Made by a program: the position numbers and the translations under genes | In this document: positions 31,727-40,223 of the stretch, in pieces | Numbering within the stretch: the first letter of the stretch is position 1 | Layout: each line of letters opens with the position of its first letter | NCBI GenBank assembly: GCA_021732605.1 | Contig: JAKFUS010000051.1 | Span: 1 to 63,756, forward strand | Length of the DNA stretch: 63,756 nucleotides | From: Betaproteobacteria bacterium | Lineage (GTDB): Bacteria > Pseudomonadota > Gammaproteobacteria > Burkholderiales > SG8-41 | Direction of reading: 5' to 3' | Notes under the pieces: model-generated | Seen by the model: the letters and a program-made list of their open reading frames with translations, nothing else | Told to the model about the DNA's origin: nothing | Databases searched by the model: none

Positions 31727-32683
31727 ATGAAATTTTACGACATCTTCAACGGCGACGCCGACGGTATCTGCGCCTTGCATCAATTGCGGCTCGAGCAACC
31801 GCGCGCAGCCGAACTGGTGACCGGGACCAAACGCGACATCGCACTGGTTGGGCGGGTCGCGGCACAGGCAGGCGATCAATTGACGGTGCTTGATGTGTCA
31901 CTGAGAAGCAACGTCGAGGCCGTGCAGCGCGCCTTGGCCAGTGGCGCGAAATTGCAATACTTCGACCATCACGCCGCCGGCGACATCCCGCAGCATCCGC
32001 AGTTCCAGGCACACATCGATACCGCGCCCGATGTCTGCACCAGCCTGCTGGTCGACCGCCATCTGGCGGGAAAACACCGCTTGTGGGCCGTGGTCGCCGC
32101 ATTTGGCGACAACCTGGTCGAATCCGCCGTGCGTGCCGCGCAACCGCTGCTGCTTGATCACACCGAACTCGCGCGCCTGCACGAGCTGGGCGAAGCGATC
32201 AACTACAACGCCTACGGCGAAACGGTTGATGACCTGCATTATCATCCCGCGGATTTGTACCGGGCCATCGCGCCCTATAACGATCCGCGGCATTTCATTG
32301 TTGACGAACCGGTATTCGAGGTGCTGAAGCAAGCGGGTGCCGAAGATCTTGTTTGCACCGAAGCCGTGTCAGCGGAGTTTGCGACCGATGCAGCGGCGCT
32401 CTACATCCTGCCGGATGCGGCGTGGAGCCGGCGTGTCAACGGCGTATTCGGCAATCGCCTGGCGCGGGCCGAGCCGCAACGCGCGCATGCGGTGCTGGTG
32501 ACCAAAGCCGACGGCTCTTATACCGTCAGCGTTCGTGCGCCGCGCAACAAACCACTGGGTGCAGATGTGTTGTGCCTGGCGTTTACCGGTGGCGGTGGGC
32601 GCAAGGCCGCGGCGGGCATCAACGCGTTGCCGCAGCAGGAATTGATGCGGTTTATAGCCTCGTTTCGCAACACTTACAAATAA
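31727..32683 (+). CDS. DHH-family phosphoesterase-like protein
   Basis: 318 residues. Motif NGDADGICALHQ (8-19), DVSLR near 56 and FDHH (near 83) are the DHH superfamily metal-binding motifs. The C-terminal DHHA1-like end is FTGGGGRKAAAGINALPQ, where the usual GGHxxAAG has Arg-Lys in place of His. Relatives hydrolyse oligoribonucleotides or cyclic dinucleotides; this variant is of uncertain activity. The start MKFYDIFNGD is preferred over a longer frame that overlaps VanZ. Its stop lies inside AT-rich element D. Confidence 0.8.
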   Translation: MKFYDIFNGDADGICALHQLRLEQPRAAELVTGTKRDIALVGRVAAQAGDQLTVLDVSLRSNVEAVQRALASGAKLQYFDHHAAGDIPQHPQFQAHIDTAPDVCTSLLVDRHLAGKHRLWAVVAAFGDNLVESAVRAAQPLLLDHTELARLHELGEAINYNAYGETVDDLHYHPADLYRAIAPYNDPRHFIVDEPVFEVLKQAGAEDLVCTEAVSAEFATDAAALYILPDAAWSRRVNGVFGNRLARAEPQRAHAVLVTKADGSYTVSVRAPRNKPLGADVLCLAFTGGGGRKAAAGINALPQQELMRFIASFRNTYK

Positions 32684-32705
32684 TCAATAAAAACAATAGG
32701 TTATG
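32679..32705. repeat. AT-rich dispersed element, copy D (over two stop codons)
   Basis: AATAATCAATAAAAACAATA then GGTTATG spans the stop codon of the DHH gene (32681-32683) and the stop codon of the convergent membrane protein (32701-32703). It is close in sequence to copies E (37941) and F (53352). Confidence 0.65.
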
Positions 32706-33243
32706 TATTTTCCTCGGGTGAGGCAGCCGACAGTCTGAAGAGATCCATTTCGATTAACCCGAAAGCGGCAATCCACAGCACCGCATCGTAGCCATCCAGC
32801 CACGCGCCCTGCGCCAGCCAAGCCAGCGCAACCACGCCCAGCGCGCCATACAAAATCAGCGATACAGTGGTGGCGGTCTTGCGGTAACGGTTGATCAATG
32901 AGGGCGCACGAACTTCCAGTTCCAGCACAGCTAGGACGCCGATCCACAACCAGGAATTCGTCGCGTCCAGCCACTCACCTTCGTGGATGAAGCTGAGCGC
33001 AGCAAGAGCCACGCTGGCCGTGGCCATCAGCCGCAACAGGTCGAGCACGGCGGCGTTGCGGGTGATGCGTGTCCACAACGGGTAACGGGTTTCGATTTCG
33101 AACAGCGCGAGCAGCGCGAACCAGGCCAGCGCATCCAGACCCTGGGAAAAGCGCCCGGCGACCGTGTAAATCCCTGCATTGATCGCGAGCAACGCGAAGA
33201 TCGCCGGTTTAATCGCAGCAGCGTGCGCCGGTCGCGGCGCCAA
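32701..33243 (-). CDS. Small multi-helix membrane protein, function unknown
   Basis: 180 residues with about five hydrophobic helices (AIFALLAINAGIYTV, LAWFALLALFEIETRY, LMATASVALAALSFI, WLWIGVLAVLELEV, VSLILYGALGVVALAWL). Two acidic FEIE/LELE motifs suggest an ion- or cofactor-related role, but I recognise no family. It follows the Na+/solute symporter by three bases and is probably in its operon, as a possible accessory subunit. The last residues (SAASPEENT) overlap AT-rich element D. Confidence 0.7.
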   Translation of the reverse strand: MAPRPAHAAAIKPAIFALLAINAGIYTVAGRFSQGLDALAWFALLALFEIETRYPLWTRITRNAAVLDLLRLMATASVALAALSFIHEGEWLDATNSWLWIGVLAVLELEVRAPSLINRYRKTATTVSLILYGALGVVALAWLAQGAWLDGYDAVLWIAAFGLIEMDLFRLSAASPEENT

Positions 33244-33246
33244 GGC

Positions 33247-34689
33247 TCAGGATACTTTCGCGTGGGGGTGGTGATGCGGCGCAACGCCGTAGCGCTGCGG
33301 CAGCAGGGAGCCGATGACCATGCCGGCGATCGACACGGCAAGTCCGATCAGTTGCGGCGGTACCGGGCTTTTTGCCCCGATCAGCAGCTCAACCAGGATC
33401 CATGACGTGAGCCCGCCCAGTGTGGCGGCCAGCGCGCCCTGGGTGGTCGCGCGTTTCCAGAAGGCGCCGACCACCAGCGGCACGAAAGCACCCGCCAGCG
33501 TGATTTTGTAGGCGGATTCGACCATGTGGAAAATCGATGACTCGGAGTTGAGTGCGAACAGCAGCACCACGCCGGTAAAACAGACGATGGTCACACGCAT
33601 GATCCACAGGAATTTGCGGTCTGACAGATGCGGGAAATAACTTTTGACGATGTTTTCCGCAAACATCACCGAAGGTGCGAGCAGTGTGGCGGATGAGCAG
33701 CTCATGATCGCCGACAATACGGCGCCGAAGAACAGGATCTGCGCAAACAGCGGCGTGTGCTGCAGCACCAGCGTCGGCAGGATTAGCTGTGAATCCTTCT
33801 CCAGCAGTTCGGTGAACAGTTTGGGATCGATCAGTGTCGCCGAGTAGGCGATGAACATCGGCACGAAGGTGAAGCAGAAGTAGATTCCTGCGCCGAGCAG
33901 CGAGCCGATGATGGCGATTTTCGCGGACTTTGCCGAAGTCACGCGCTGGAACACATCCTGCTGCGGCAGCGAACCCAGCATCATCGTCAGCAGCGCACCG
34001 AGGAAGGTCAGCCACATCCACGGATCGGGTGGCGGAAAGAATTCGAATTTGCCCGCCTGCGCGGCATGCTCGATCACCACGCCGGCGCCGCCGGTCATGC
34101 CGCTGATGAACCAGGCGATATAGAGCAGCCCGCCCATGCTGACGCTCATTTGCACGAAATCGAGGATCGCCACCGAAAACATGCCGCCAAAGGTGGTGTA
34201 GAGCAGCACGATGGCTGCGCCGATGACCATGCCCAGCTCCGGGCTGACTGCACCGTTGGTGATAATGCTGAAAATCAACCCCATGGCCTTGATCTGCGCC
34301 GAGACCCAGCCGAGGTAGGAGCCGACGATGCACAGCGAGGTGATGACTTCCACCGTGCGGTTGTAGCGCATGCGGTAGTAGTCGCCGACGGTGAGGATGT
34401 TGAGCTTGTAGAGCTTTTTGGCGAAAAACAGGCCGGCGATGACCAGGCACAGTGAGGAGCCGAAGGGATCGGCGACCACGCCGGAGAGGCCTTCCTTGAC
34501 GAACTGGGCGGAGACGCCGAACACGGCTTCGGCGCCGAACCAGGTGGCGAACACCGTGGCGGTGACCACCGGCAGCGGCAATGACCGGCCGGCGACGGCG
34601 AAATCCTTGGTGTTGTGGACGCGAGTTGCAGCCCACAGGCCGATGCCGACCGACACCATCAGGTAAGCAATCACAAACCACAGCAGCAT
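33247..34689 (-). CDS. Sodium:solute symporter family protein
   Basis: 480 residues with about 13 membrane helices. SSS family motifs include FAVAGRSLPLPVVTATVFAT (near 34), WFGAEAVFGVSAQF, GDYYRMRYNRTVE and the Na+-site region FFGAVLSAIMSCSSATLLAP (near 315). The substrate is not predictable from sequence; members carry sugars, proline, pantothenate or short-chain acids. It is followed by a small membrane protein in the same operon. Confidence 0.88.
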   Translation of the reverse strand: MLLWFVIAYLMVSVGIGLWAATRVHNTKDFAVAGRSLPLPVVTATVFATWFGAEAVFGVSAQFVKEGLSGVVADPFGSSLCLVIAGLFFAKKLYKLNILTVGDYYRMRYNRTVEVITSLCIVGSYLGWVSAQIKAMGLIFSIITNGAVSPELGMVIGAAIVLLYTTFGGMFSVAILDFVQMSVSMGGLLYIAWFISGMTGGAGVVIEHAAQAGKFEFFPPPDPWMWLTFLGALLTMMLGSLPQQDVFQRVTSAKSAKIAIIGSLLGAGIYFCFTFVPMFIAYSATLIDPKLFTELLEKDSQLILPTLVLQHTPLFAQILFFGAVLSAIMSCSSATLLAPSVMFAENIVKSYFPHLSDRKFLWIMRVTIVCFTGVVLLFALNSESSIFHMVESAYKITLAGAFVPLVVGAFWKRATTQGALAATLGGLTSWILVELLIGAKSPVPPQLIGLAVSIAGMVIGSLLPQRYGVAPHHHPHAKVS

Positions 34690-34734
34690 CGCAGGCCCCC
34701 TTTTTTCGGGAGATTATAGCCGTGGCCCAGTGAC

Positions 34735-36249
34735 TTACGACAGTAGCTGCAGGGCGATCAAGGCGATCAGCAGCGTGGCAACGACCGCCAGCAGCCAGCC
34801 GTTCCGGCGATGCAGGCGCAGCAGTTCCGCGGCCTGTGCACGCAGCACGGCGTCGTGGTCGTGCGCCAGATACTGCTGCACCAGCCGCGGTAACTGCGGC
34901 AGCAGTTCGCTCCAGAACGGCAGTTCGTCACCGATGCGACGAGCGAGACCGCGCCAGCCGACCTGTTCCGACATCCAGCGCTCGAGGTAGGGCTTGGCGG
35001 TGTTCCACAGGTCTAGATCGGGATCGAGGTCGCGGCCGAGGCCTTCAATATTGAGCAGCGTTTTCTGCAGCAGCACCAGCTGCGGCTGGATTTCGATATT
35101 GAAACGGCGTGAAGTCTGAAACAGCCGCAACAGCACCTTGCCGAAGGAGATTTCTTTCAGTGGCTTGTCGAAAATCGGCTCGCACACCGCGCGGATCGCG
35201 GTTTCAAATTCCTCGACCCGGGTGCCCGGCGGGGCCCAACCTGATTCGACATGGACTTCGGCGACGCGGCGGTAGTCGCGGCGGAAAAAAGCGATGAAAT
35301 TTCGCGCGAGATAGTGTTTGTCGACATCGGTCAGCGTACCCATGATGCCGAAATCGAGCGCGACATACTGGCCGGCGGGCGTCACCAGGATGTTGCCGGG
35401 GTGCATGTCGGCATGAAAAAAACCGTCGCGGAATACCTGGGTGAAAAAAATCTCCACACCGATGCGGGCGATGCGCGGAATATCGACGCCCTGCGCGCGC
35501 AAGGCGTCCACGGCGGATACCGGCGTGCCGTGCATGCGCTGCATGACCATGACCCGGGTCGAGCAGTAATCCCAGTGGATTTCGGGAACTGCGAGCAGCG
35601 GTGAATCGAGGAAATTGCGCCGTAGCTGGTTGGCGTTGGCGGCCTCACGCATCAGATCGAGTTCGTCGTCGAGGTGGCGCGCGAACTCGGCGACCACTTC
35701 GCGCGGCTTCAACCGCTTGCCGTCGGACCACAGCAGCTCAAGCAGCGCTGCGCCGGCATCGAGCAGCGCGACATCCTTGGCGATGATCGTGGCGATGCCG
35801 GGGCGCAGCACCTTGACCGCGACTTCGCGACCGTCGGGAAGCGTGGCGAAATGCACCTGGGCGACGGATGCGCTGGCGACAGGCTCAATATCAAAACGGG
35901 TGAACACTTCTGCCGCCGGTTTGCCGTAGGCCTCATGCAGTATTTGCAGAGCTTCGGCGCCGGGGAACGGCGGCACATGATCCTGCAGCTTGGCGAGTTC
36001 TTCGGCGATGTCCGACGGAATCAGGTCGCGGCGCGTCGATAACACCTGGCCAAATTTGACGAATATGGGGCCCAGTGTTTCCAGCGCCTGGCGCAGGCGT
36101 ACTGCGCGCGGCGCTGACAGGTCGCGCCAGAACAGCAGGGTGCCGACGATGAGGCGCGGTGTGCGCACGCGTTCATGCCCGAGCAGGAACTCGTCGAGCC
36201 CGAAGCGCAAAGCGACGCGCAGGATTTTCAGCAGGCGAAAGATACGCAC
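34735..36249 (-). CDS. ubiB: Ubiquinone biosynthesis protein UbiB (ABC1/ADCK-type kinase-like)
   Basis: 504 residues. The atypical kinase-like core shows the family KxGQ motif ([19 protein letters not shown], near 60), the Ala-rich nucleotide loop ASASVAQVH (near 125), the catalytic region [12 protein letters not shown] and the metal-binding DFG in [11 protein letters not shown]-terminal hydrophobic anchor ([19 protein letters not shown]) ends the protein. UbiB is needed for ubiquinone synthesis, probably in lipid handling at the membrane. It closes the ubiE / Tim44-like / ubiJ / ubiB cluster. Confidence 0.95.
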   Translation of the reverse strand: MRIFRLLKILRVALRFGLDEFLLGHERVRTPRLIVGTLLFWRDLSAPRAVRLRQALETLGPIFVKFGQVLSTRRDLIPSDIAEELAKLQDHVPPFPGAEALQILHEAYGKPAAEVFTRFDIEPVASASVAQVHFATLPDGREVAVKVLRPGIATIIAKDVALLDAGAALLELLWSDGKRLKPREVVAEFARHLDDELDLMREAANANQLRRNFLDSPLLAVPEIHWDYCSTRVMVMQRMHGTPVSAVDALRAQGVDIPRIARIGVEIFFTQVFRDGFFHADMHPGNILVTPAGQYVALDFGIMGTLTDVDKHYLARNFIAFFRRDYRRVAEVHVESGWAPPGTRVEEFETAIRAVCEPIFDKPLKEISFGKVLLRLFQTSRRFNIEIQPQLVLLQKTLLNIEGLGRDLDPDLDLWNTAKPYLERWMSEQVGWRGLARRIGDELPFWSELLPQLPRLVQQYLAHDHDAVLRAQAAELLRLHRRNGWLLAVVATLLIALIALQLLS

Positions 36250-36365
36250 CTGCGCATTCTAACCGGCCGTGCAGAAAGGGACGAAAGGAGAGGGCGGAAA
36301 TGAGGGCAGGAAATGAAAGGTAGGAACTACAGGGCAGGAAATACGGCCGGTAAAACAGCAGCCGG

Positions 36366-36938
36366 TCAGCGCTTGTGCAACAGCTCGATGCGTTTTTCGA
36401 GGCGGGCGGTGTCGTCGCGGAGCAGGTCGACGTCGGCGGTAAAGCGCGTGACATCCTGTTTTGCTGCGATCAGCGGTTGTTCTTCGGTCCAGTATTCGGC
36501 GAAGGAATGCGCCAGGTTGTCGCCGCTGGCCTGTGCCCAGCGCTGCAGCGTGCGACCGGATTCAGCGATGCGGTGTGCCGCGGTGTCGCCAACGACTTTT
36601 GACAAATCTTCCTCGGCGTCCCAGCGCAGGTGTTGCCACAGGTGGTGGATCGTGCCGGCAAGCGCGGTATCGCCGTCAATGATGACGTCGCGCCACATAC
36701 TGTCATCCCGTGCCGCGACGCGCAGCATCAGGCCCGGGGTCAGCGTCAGCGTGACTGCGGGGGTTGCATCTGCGGTGGCGGGCGTTACTTCACCGCTGTC
36801 GAGCACGGTGAGGCGGGTGACAAAAGGTAAGCAACGAAATGTGGCTGTTTTGCCGGCGTGCGGTTTGAGCGCATCGCGCGCCCACACGTTAGCGCGCAGC
36901 AGGTGGTTTAGCGGGGCACCGGCAAATGCGTCAAACAT
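36366..36938 (-). CDS. ubiJ: Ubiquinone biosynthesis accessory factor UbiJ
   Basis: 190 residues. The N-terminal SCP2-like lipid-binding domain occupies about residues 1-115 (LLRANVWARDALKPHAGKTA at the start, ending DTALAGTIHHLWQHLRWD), and a C-terminal coiled coil ends VDLLRDDTARLEKRIELLHK. UbiJ scaffolds the aerobic Ubi complex and binds the isoprenoid tail. It lies 116 bases before ubiB, and the spacer is purine-rich with AGGAAAT repeats (36280-36350). Confidence 0.9.
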   Translation of the reverse strand: MFDAFAGAPLNHLLRANVWARDALKPHAGKTATFRCLPFVTRLTVLDSGEVTPATADATPAVTLTLTPGLMLRVAARDDSMWRDVIIDGDTALAGTIHHLWQHLRWDAEEDLSKVVGDTAAHRIAESGRTLQRWAQASGDNLAHSFAEYWTEEQPLIAAKQDVTRFTADVDLLRDDTARLEKRIELLHKR

Positions 36939-36963
36939 GAACGGTGATCAAGAAGCAAAGAAT

Positions 36964-36990
36964 AAAGAAAGGGCGGCCGTCACGCCGCCC
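36964..36990 (-). terminator. Rho-independent terminator after the Tim44-like gene
   Basis: GGGCGGC (36971-36977) and GCCGCCC (36984-36990) pair around a 6-base loop. On the minus strand the stem is followed by the T-rich TTTCTTT tract (36964-36970). It would separate the Tim44-like gene from ubiJ. Confidence 0.7.
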
Positions 36991-37001
36991 CGTTCGCGAT
37001 A

Positions 37002-37877
37002 TCAGCCTTGCTGAATGCCGGAGACCAGCCAGCCCGTTGCACCGCGCAGCGGTTTTTCGAGGTGCCAGATTTCGGCGAACGCTTGCGGCTCGGCGCCGGC
37101 GTCTTCGCGGATCAGCCCGGAGAAATGCACGCTGACGATGTAGAGCAGGCCTTCGGTGGTGACGTCGAGTATTTCCGATTCCAGCGTGACCACTTCGGTT
37201 TTACCTTGTGCCGCGGCTTCGGTCTGCCACTGTTCCTGCACACCGGCCAGCACATCAGGGGTCAGGAAGTCGGCCAGCGCCGTGCTGTCGCGGGCATCGT
37301 TGGCTTCCTGCAGACGCACGAAGTTCAGCCGCGCATGGCGCAGGAATTCGGTGGCGTTGAAATCGGCAGGCCAACGACTGGCCGTTGTTGCAGTCGCGGT
37401 AGTGGCTGCGACCGAATGTGCTGCTGCGCTGCTGCCCGGCACCGCCGACAGAGGTTGCGGTTCGTTGCCTTGTCCGCTACCGGCATACTGCAGCGGCGGG
37501 TTGGCGGCGCGCCCGCGCAGCGCGCGGAATACCATGACGGCGACACCTGCCAGCGCAGCCGCCAACAACAAGCCCATCAGCGCGCCGCTGATGCCGTTGT
37601 TCATGAACAGCGCCATCAGTCCGGCGCCGAGTGCGAGGCCGGCCAGCGGGCCCAGCCATTTGTTGCCGGTCGCAGCAGCGGCGGCCGGTTGTTGTGCAGG
37701 TGTGCCGGCGGCTTGCTGTTGCTGTTGTTGCGCCGGGGCTTTGGGTGTTGCTTGTTGCGTTGTATTGCGCTGCATGCCCAGGCTTTTGCCACCGCCAAGG
37801 CGTTTCGCCGCTTCTACATCAACTGCTACCAGCCCGAGGCTGAGCGCTGCAATCAACGCCATCAGAAATTGTTTCAT
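37002..37877 (-). CDS. Tim44-like domain membrane-associated protein
   Basis: 291 residues from MKQFLMALIAALSLGLVAVD (signal peptide, then EAAKRLGGGKS). A Gln/Pro/Ala-rich low-complexity part (about 40-72) leads to two hydrophobic helices (WLGPLAGLALGAGLMALFM and GLLLAAALAGVAVMVFRAL) and a C-terminal Tim44-like domain (about 165-290) ending with TGWLVSGIQQG. This gene commonly sits between ubiE and ubiJ/ubiB in betaproteobacteria, suggesting a role in ubiquinone complex assembly or membrane biogenesis that is not experimentally defined. The start MKQFLM is chosen over MEDTMKQ. Confidence 0.82.
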   Translation of the reverse strand: MKQFLMALIAALSLGLVAVDVEAAKRLGGGKSLGMQRNTTQQATPKAPAQQQQQQAAGTPAQQPAAAAATGNKWLGPLAGLALGAGLMALFMNNGISGALMGLLLAAALAGVAVMVFRALRGRAANPPLQYAGSGQGNEPQPLSAVPGSSAAAHSVAATTATATTASRWPADFNATEFLRHARLNFVRLQEANDARDSTALADFLTPDVLAGVQEQWQTEAAAQGKTEVVTLESEILDVTTEGLLYIVSVHFSGLIREDAGAEPQAFAEIWHLEKPLRGATGWLVSGIQQG

Positions 37878-37940
37878 GGTGTCCTCCATTTCGCATCAAG
37901 CAGCCATTATAGCGAGGCGCTGCCGTTACAAGCATTAAGA

Positions 37941-37969
37941 AAAATAATAAATAAAATCAATAAGTTATG
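37941..37969. repeat. AT-rich dispersed element, copy E
   Basis: AAAATAATAAATAAAATCAA then TAAGTTATG lies in the ubiE-to-Tim44 intergenic gap, downstream of ubiE on the minus strand. It matches copies D and F at the 3' end (AATAAGTTAT) and B and C in the AATAAAATCAA core. Confidence 0.65.
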
Positions 37970-38029
37970 CATTGCCTGCGACAGGAAAAACCGTTGTGGA
38001 TCAAGCGCTTGGGCGGCTCCCCGGGCAGA

Positions 38030-38764
38030 TCAGAAACGGATACCGCGATGCAGCGCGACCACTCCTGCCGCAAGATTGAAATATTCCACACGCTCCAGCC
38101 CTGCGTCCTGCATCATTTTTTTCAGCGTTTCCTGGTCCGGATGCATACGGATGGATTCCGCGAGATAACGATAACTGTCGGCATCATCGGTGATGAGTTT
38201 GCCGAGCCGCGGCAGCACCTGGAAGGAGTAGGCGTCATACAGCGGCGCCAGCGGCTGCCATATGCGCGAAAATTCGAGCACCAGCAAGCGCCCGCCCGGA
38301 CGCAGCACGCGGTGCATCTCAGCGATTGCAGTGTCCTTGTGTGTCATGTTGCGCAGGCCGAAAGCGACGCAGACGCAATCGAAGTGTTGATTCGGAAACG
38401 GCAGCTTCTCCGCATCGCACTGCACGGTCGGCACGATCAGGCCGGCATCGAGCAGGCGGTCGCGGCCGCGCAGCAGCATCGGGCCGTTGATGTCGGTGAT
38501 GATCACCGACCCGCGGGAGCCGACGCGCTGCGCGAATAGCTGTGTCAGGTCACCGGTGCCGCCGGCGACATCGAGCACGCGTTCGCCCGGACGGGTCATG
38601 CTTTGTTCGACGGCAAAGCGTTTCCACAGCCGGTGCAGGCCCGCCGACATCAGGTCGTTCATCAGGTCGTAACGCGAGGCGACCGAGTCAAAAACCTCGC
38701 CGACCTTGCGCGCCTTTTCGTCCTCGGCAACTTTCTGAAAACCGAAATCGGTGGTTTTGGTCAT
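38030..38764 (-). CDS. ubiE: Bifunctional demethylmenaquinone/2-methoxy-6-polyprenyl-benzoquinol methyltransferase
   Basis: 244 residues from ATG 38764 ([20 protein letters not shown]). It methylates C5 of the ubiquinone ring. SAM motif I is [17 protein letters not shown] (near 63), and the UbiE signatures are [20 protein letters not shown] (about 24-43) and [19 protein letters not shown] at the C-terminus. A longer frame would add [17 protein letters not shown], which is the translated heptamer array, so I reject it. It follows the DUF971 gene and starts the ubi cluster. Confidence 0.95.
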   Translation of the reverse strand: MTKTTDFGFQKVAEDEKARKVGEVFDSVASRYDLMNDLMSAGLHRLWKRFAVEQSMTRPGERVLDVAGGTGDLTQLFAQRVGSRGSVIITDINGPMLLRGRDRLLDAGLIVPTVQCDAEKLPFPNQHFDCVCVAFGLRNMTHKDTAIAEMHRVLRPGGRLLVLEFSRIWQPLAPLYDAYSFQVLPRLGKLITDDADSYRYLAESIRMHPDQETLKKMMQDAGLERVEYFNLAAGVVALHRGIRF

Positions 38765-38775
38765 GGCATGCGTTT

Positions 38776-38824
38776 GGTAACTGGTAACTGGTAACTGGTA
38801 ACTGGTAACTGGTAACTGGTAACT
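38776..38824. repeat. Tandem heptamer (GGTAACT)x7 upstream of ubiE
   Basis: Seven perfect GGTAACT units end 12 bases from the ubiE start codon on the minus strand. A second array of TTACCAC-type units lies at 38868-38909 in near-complementary sense, so the ubiE leader could fold back on itself. Confidence 0.85.
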
Positions 38825-38867
38825 GGTGATTGGGATAGATGCGGGATCTGGCATTCAGGATCGTTTT

Positions 38868-38909
38868 TTACCACTTACCACTTACCAATTACCAGTCACC
38901 ATTTACCAC
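38868..38909. repeat. Degenerate heptamer array (TTACCAC)x6
   Basis: Six units (TTACCAC, TTACCAC, TTACCAA, TTACCAG, TCACCAT, TTACCAC) run up to the stop codon of the DUF971 gene. They are partly complementary to the GGTAACT array at 38776-38824. Confidence 0.8.
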
Positions 38910-39284
38910 CTAGGCCTCTCTGGAGGCGCCGGCGTCCTGCAGGCGGACCAGATACTGCTGCCACATTTTTTCCTGCTCCAGGCCGTAGTTGTGCAGCAGG
39001 TCCCAGGAATAGATGCCGGTGTCGTGGCCGTCGGAAAAACGCAGCTGGATGGCGTACTGGCCCACCGGTTCGACGGCGGTGATGGTGACGTCCTTCTTGC
39101 CGGCCTGCAGTACTTCCTGTCCGGGACCGTGACCGCGCACTTCGGCGGAAGGCGAGTAGACGCGCAGGAATTCACAGGGCAGGCGGAAGGTTTTGCCGTC
39201 GGCAAAGGAAATTTCCAGCGCCCTCGTGGCCTGGTGCAGGGTGATTTCGGTGGGTTGAGGCACGCTTTTGCTGAGTCCAGCCAT
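38910..39284 (-). CDS. DUF971 (gamma-butyrobetaine hydroxylase-like N-terminal domain) protein
   Basis: 124 residues from MAGLSKSVPQPT. The DUF971 pattern is FADGKTFRLPCEFLRVYSPS, then GQYAIQLRFSDGHDTGIYSW and DLLHNYGLEQEKMWQQYL. It matches the N-terminal domain of gamma-butyrobetaine hydroxylases and short free-standing proteins thought to bind Fe-S-related partners or quinone enzymes; its role is unknown. It is conserved upstream of ubiE in many betaproteobacteria, which points to ubiquinone metabolism. Its frame can extend to a GTG at 39317, but ATG 39284 has the better ribosome-binding site. It is divergent from phoB. Confidence 0.8.
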   Translation of the reverse strand: MAGLSKSVPQPTEITLHQATRALEISFADGKTFRLPCEFLRVYSPSAEVRGHGPGQEVLQAGKKDVTITAVEPVGQYAIQLRFSDGHDTGIYSWDLLHNYGLEQEKMWQQYLVRLQDAGASREA

Positions 39285-39388
39285 ATCGGGTTGTTCCAGA
39301 AACGGTATCGTCACCACATCATAACCGAGACCGGCAAGAGCGAATAATCCACTTTAAATGCAGCAACTTAGGCGCGCCTGTTGGCGGA

Positions 39389-39406
39389 CTGTCATATGCC
39401 TGTAAC
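39389..39406 (+). promoter_or_regulatory. Pho box upstream of phoB
   Basis: CTGTCATATGCCTGTAAC holds two half-sites, CTGTCAT (39389) and CTGTAAC (39400), spaced 11 bases as in the canonical PhoB box. It lies 46 bases before the phoB start and points to phosphate-starvation autoregulation of phoBR. Confidence 0.75.
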
Positions 39407-39452
39407 AACAGGGTCATAATATCGGCAGCATGAAATCATGCATGGAGCACAC

Positions 39453-40139
39453 ATGGCCGCAACGATATTGGTAGTCGAGGACGAGCCGGCGATACAGGAA
39501 CTGGTCGCCTGTAACCTGGAACTGGCCGGGCATCGCACATTGCGCGCCGATTCCGCCGAGCAGGCGTTGCGCATGGTGCGCGACGAGTTACCCGACCTGA
39601 TCGTACTTGACTGGATGCTGCCCGGTATCAACGGCATCGAATTCGCGCGCCGCCTGCGCAGTGACAAACGCACTCAGACCGTGCCGCTGATCATGCTGAC
39701 GGCGCGGGCGGAAGAGCAGGACAAGCTGGCGGGCCTCGAAACCGGCGCTGACGATTACATTACCAAGCCGTTTTCGCCGCGTGAACTCAATGCGCGCGTC
39801 AAGGCGGTACTGCGGCGGCGTTCGCCGGAGGCTACTGACGATGTCATCGAAGTCACGGGCCTGAATCTCGATCCCGCCAGCCATCGTGTGACCGGCAATG
39901 GCACATCGCTGCCGCTGGGACCCACCGAATTCCGGCTCTTGCATTTTTTCATGACCCACGCCGAACGCGTCTACTCGCGGGTGCAGTTACTGGATCAGGT
40001 GTGGGGAGATCATGTGTTTGTCGAGGAACGCACGGTGGATGTGCATATCCGGCGCCTGCGCAAGGCGCTGGAGCCCTCCGGCCACGATGCGTTGATCCAG
40101 ACCGTACGCAGCTCGGGATACCGCTTTTCGGTGAATTGA
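39453..40139 (+). CDS. phoB: Phosphate regulon response regulator PhoB
   Basis: 228 residues from [20 protein letters not shown]. The receiver domain carries the phosphoacceptor Asp53 ([18 protein letters not shown]) and the switch Lys near 104 ([13 protein letters not shown]). The winged-helix DNA-binding domain covers about 130-228 ([13 protein letters not shown] to SSGYRFSVN). PhoB activates high-affinity phosphate uptake genes. It has a Pho box upstream and the phoR gene downstream with an 84-base gap. Confidence 0.95.
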   Translation: MAATILVVEDEPAIQELVACNLELAGHRTLRADSAEQALRMVRDELPDLIVLDWMLPGINGIEFARRLRSDKRTQTVPLIMLTARAEEQDKLAGLETGADDYITKPFSPRELNARVKAVLRRRSPEATDDVIEVTGLNLDPASHRVTGNGTSLPLGPTEFRLLHFFMTHAERVYSRVQLLDQVWGDHVFVEERTVDVHIRRLRKALEPSGHDALIQTVRSSGYRFSVN

Positions 40140-40223
40140 GCGTGATGCTTGAAAGTGATGCGTTAAGCGTGCGAATCCGGCGCGATATCACCGTGCGATA
40201 ATCGGCGTTCAAAAGGAAGCAGG

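Noticed and set aside
36250-36365. Purine-rich AGGAAAT-type tract between ubiJ and ubiB as a regulatory site
   Set aside because: It resembles a degraded heptamer repeat, with no palindrome or promoter motif.
38776-38909. CRISPR array
   Set aside because: Units are 7 bp with no spacers and no cas genes; these are simple tandem heptamers.
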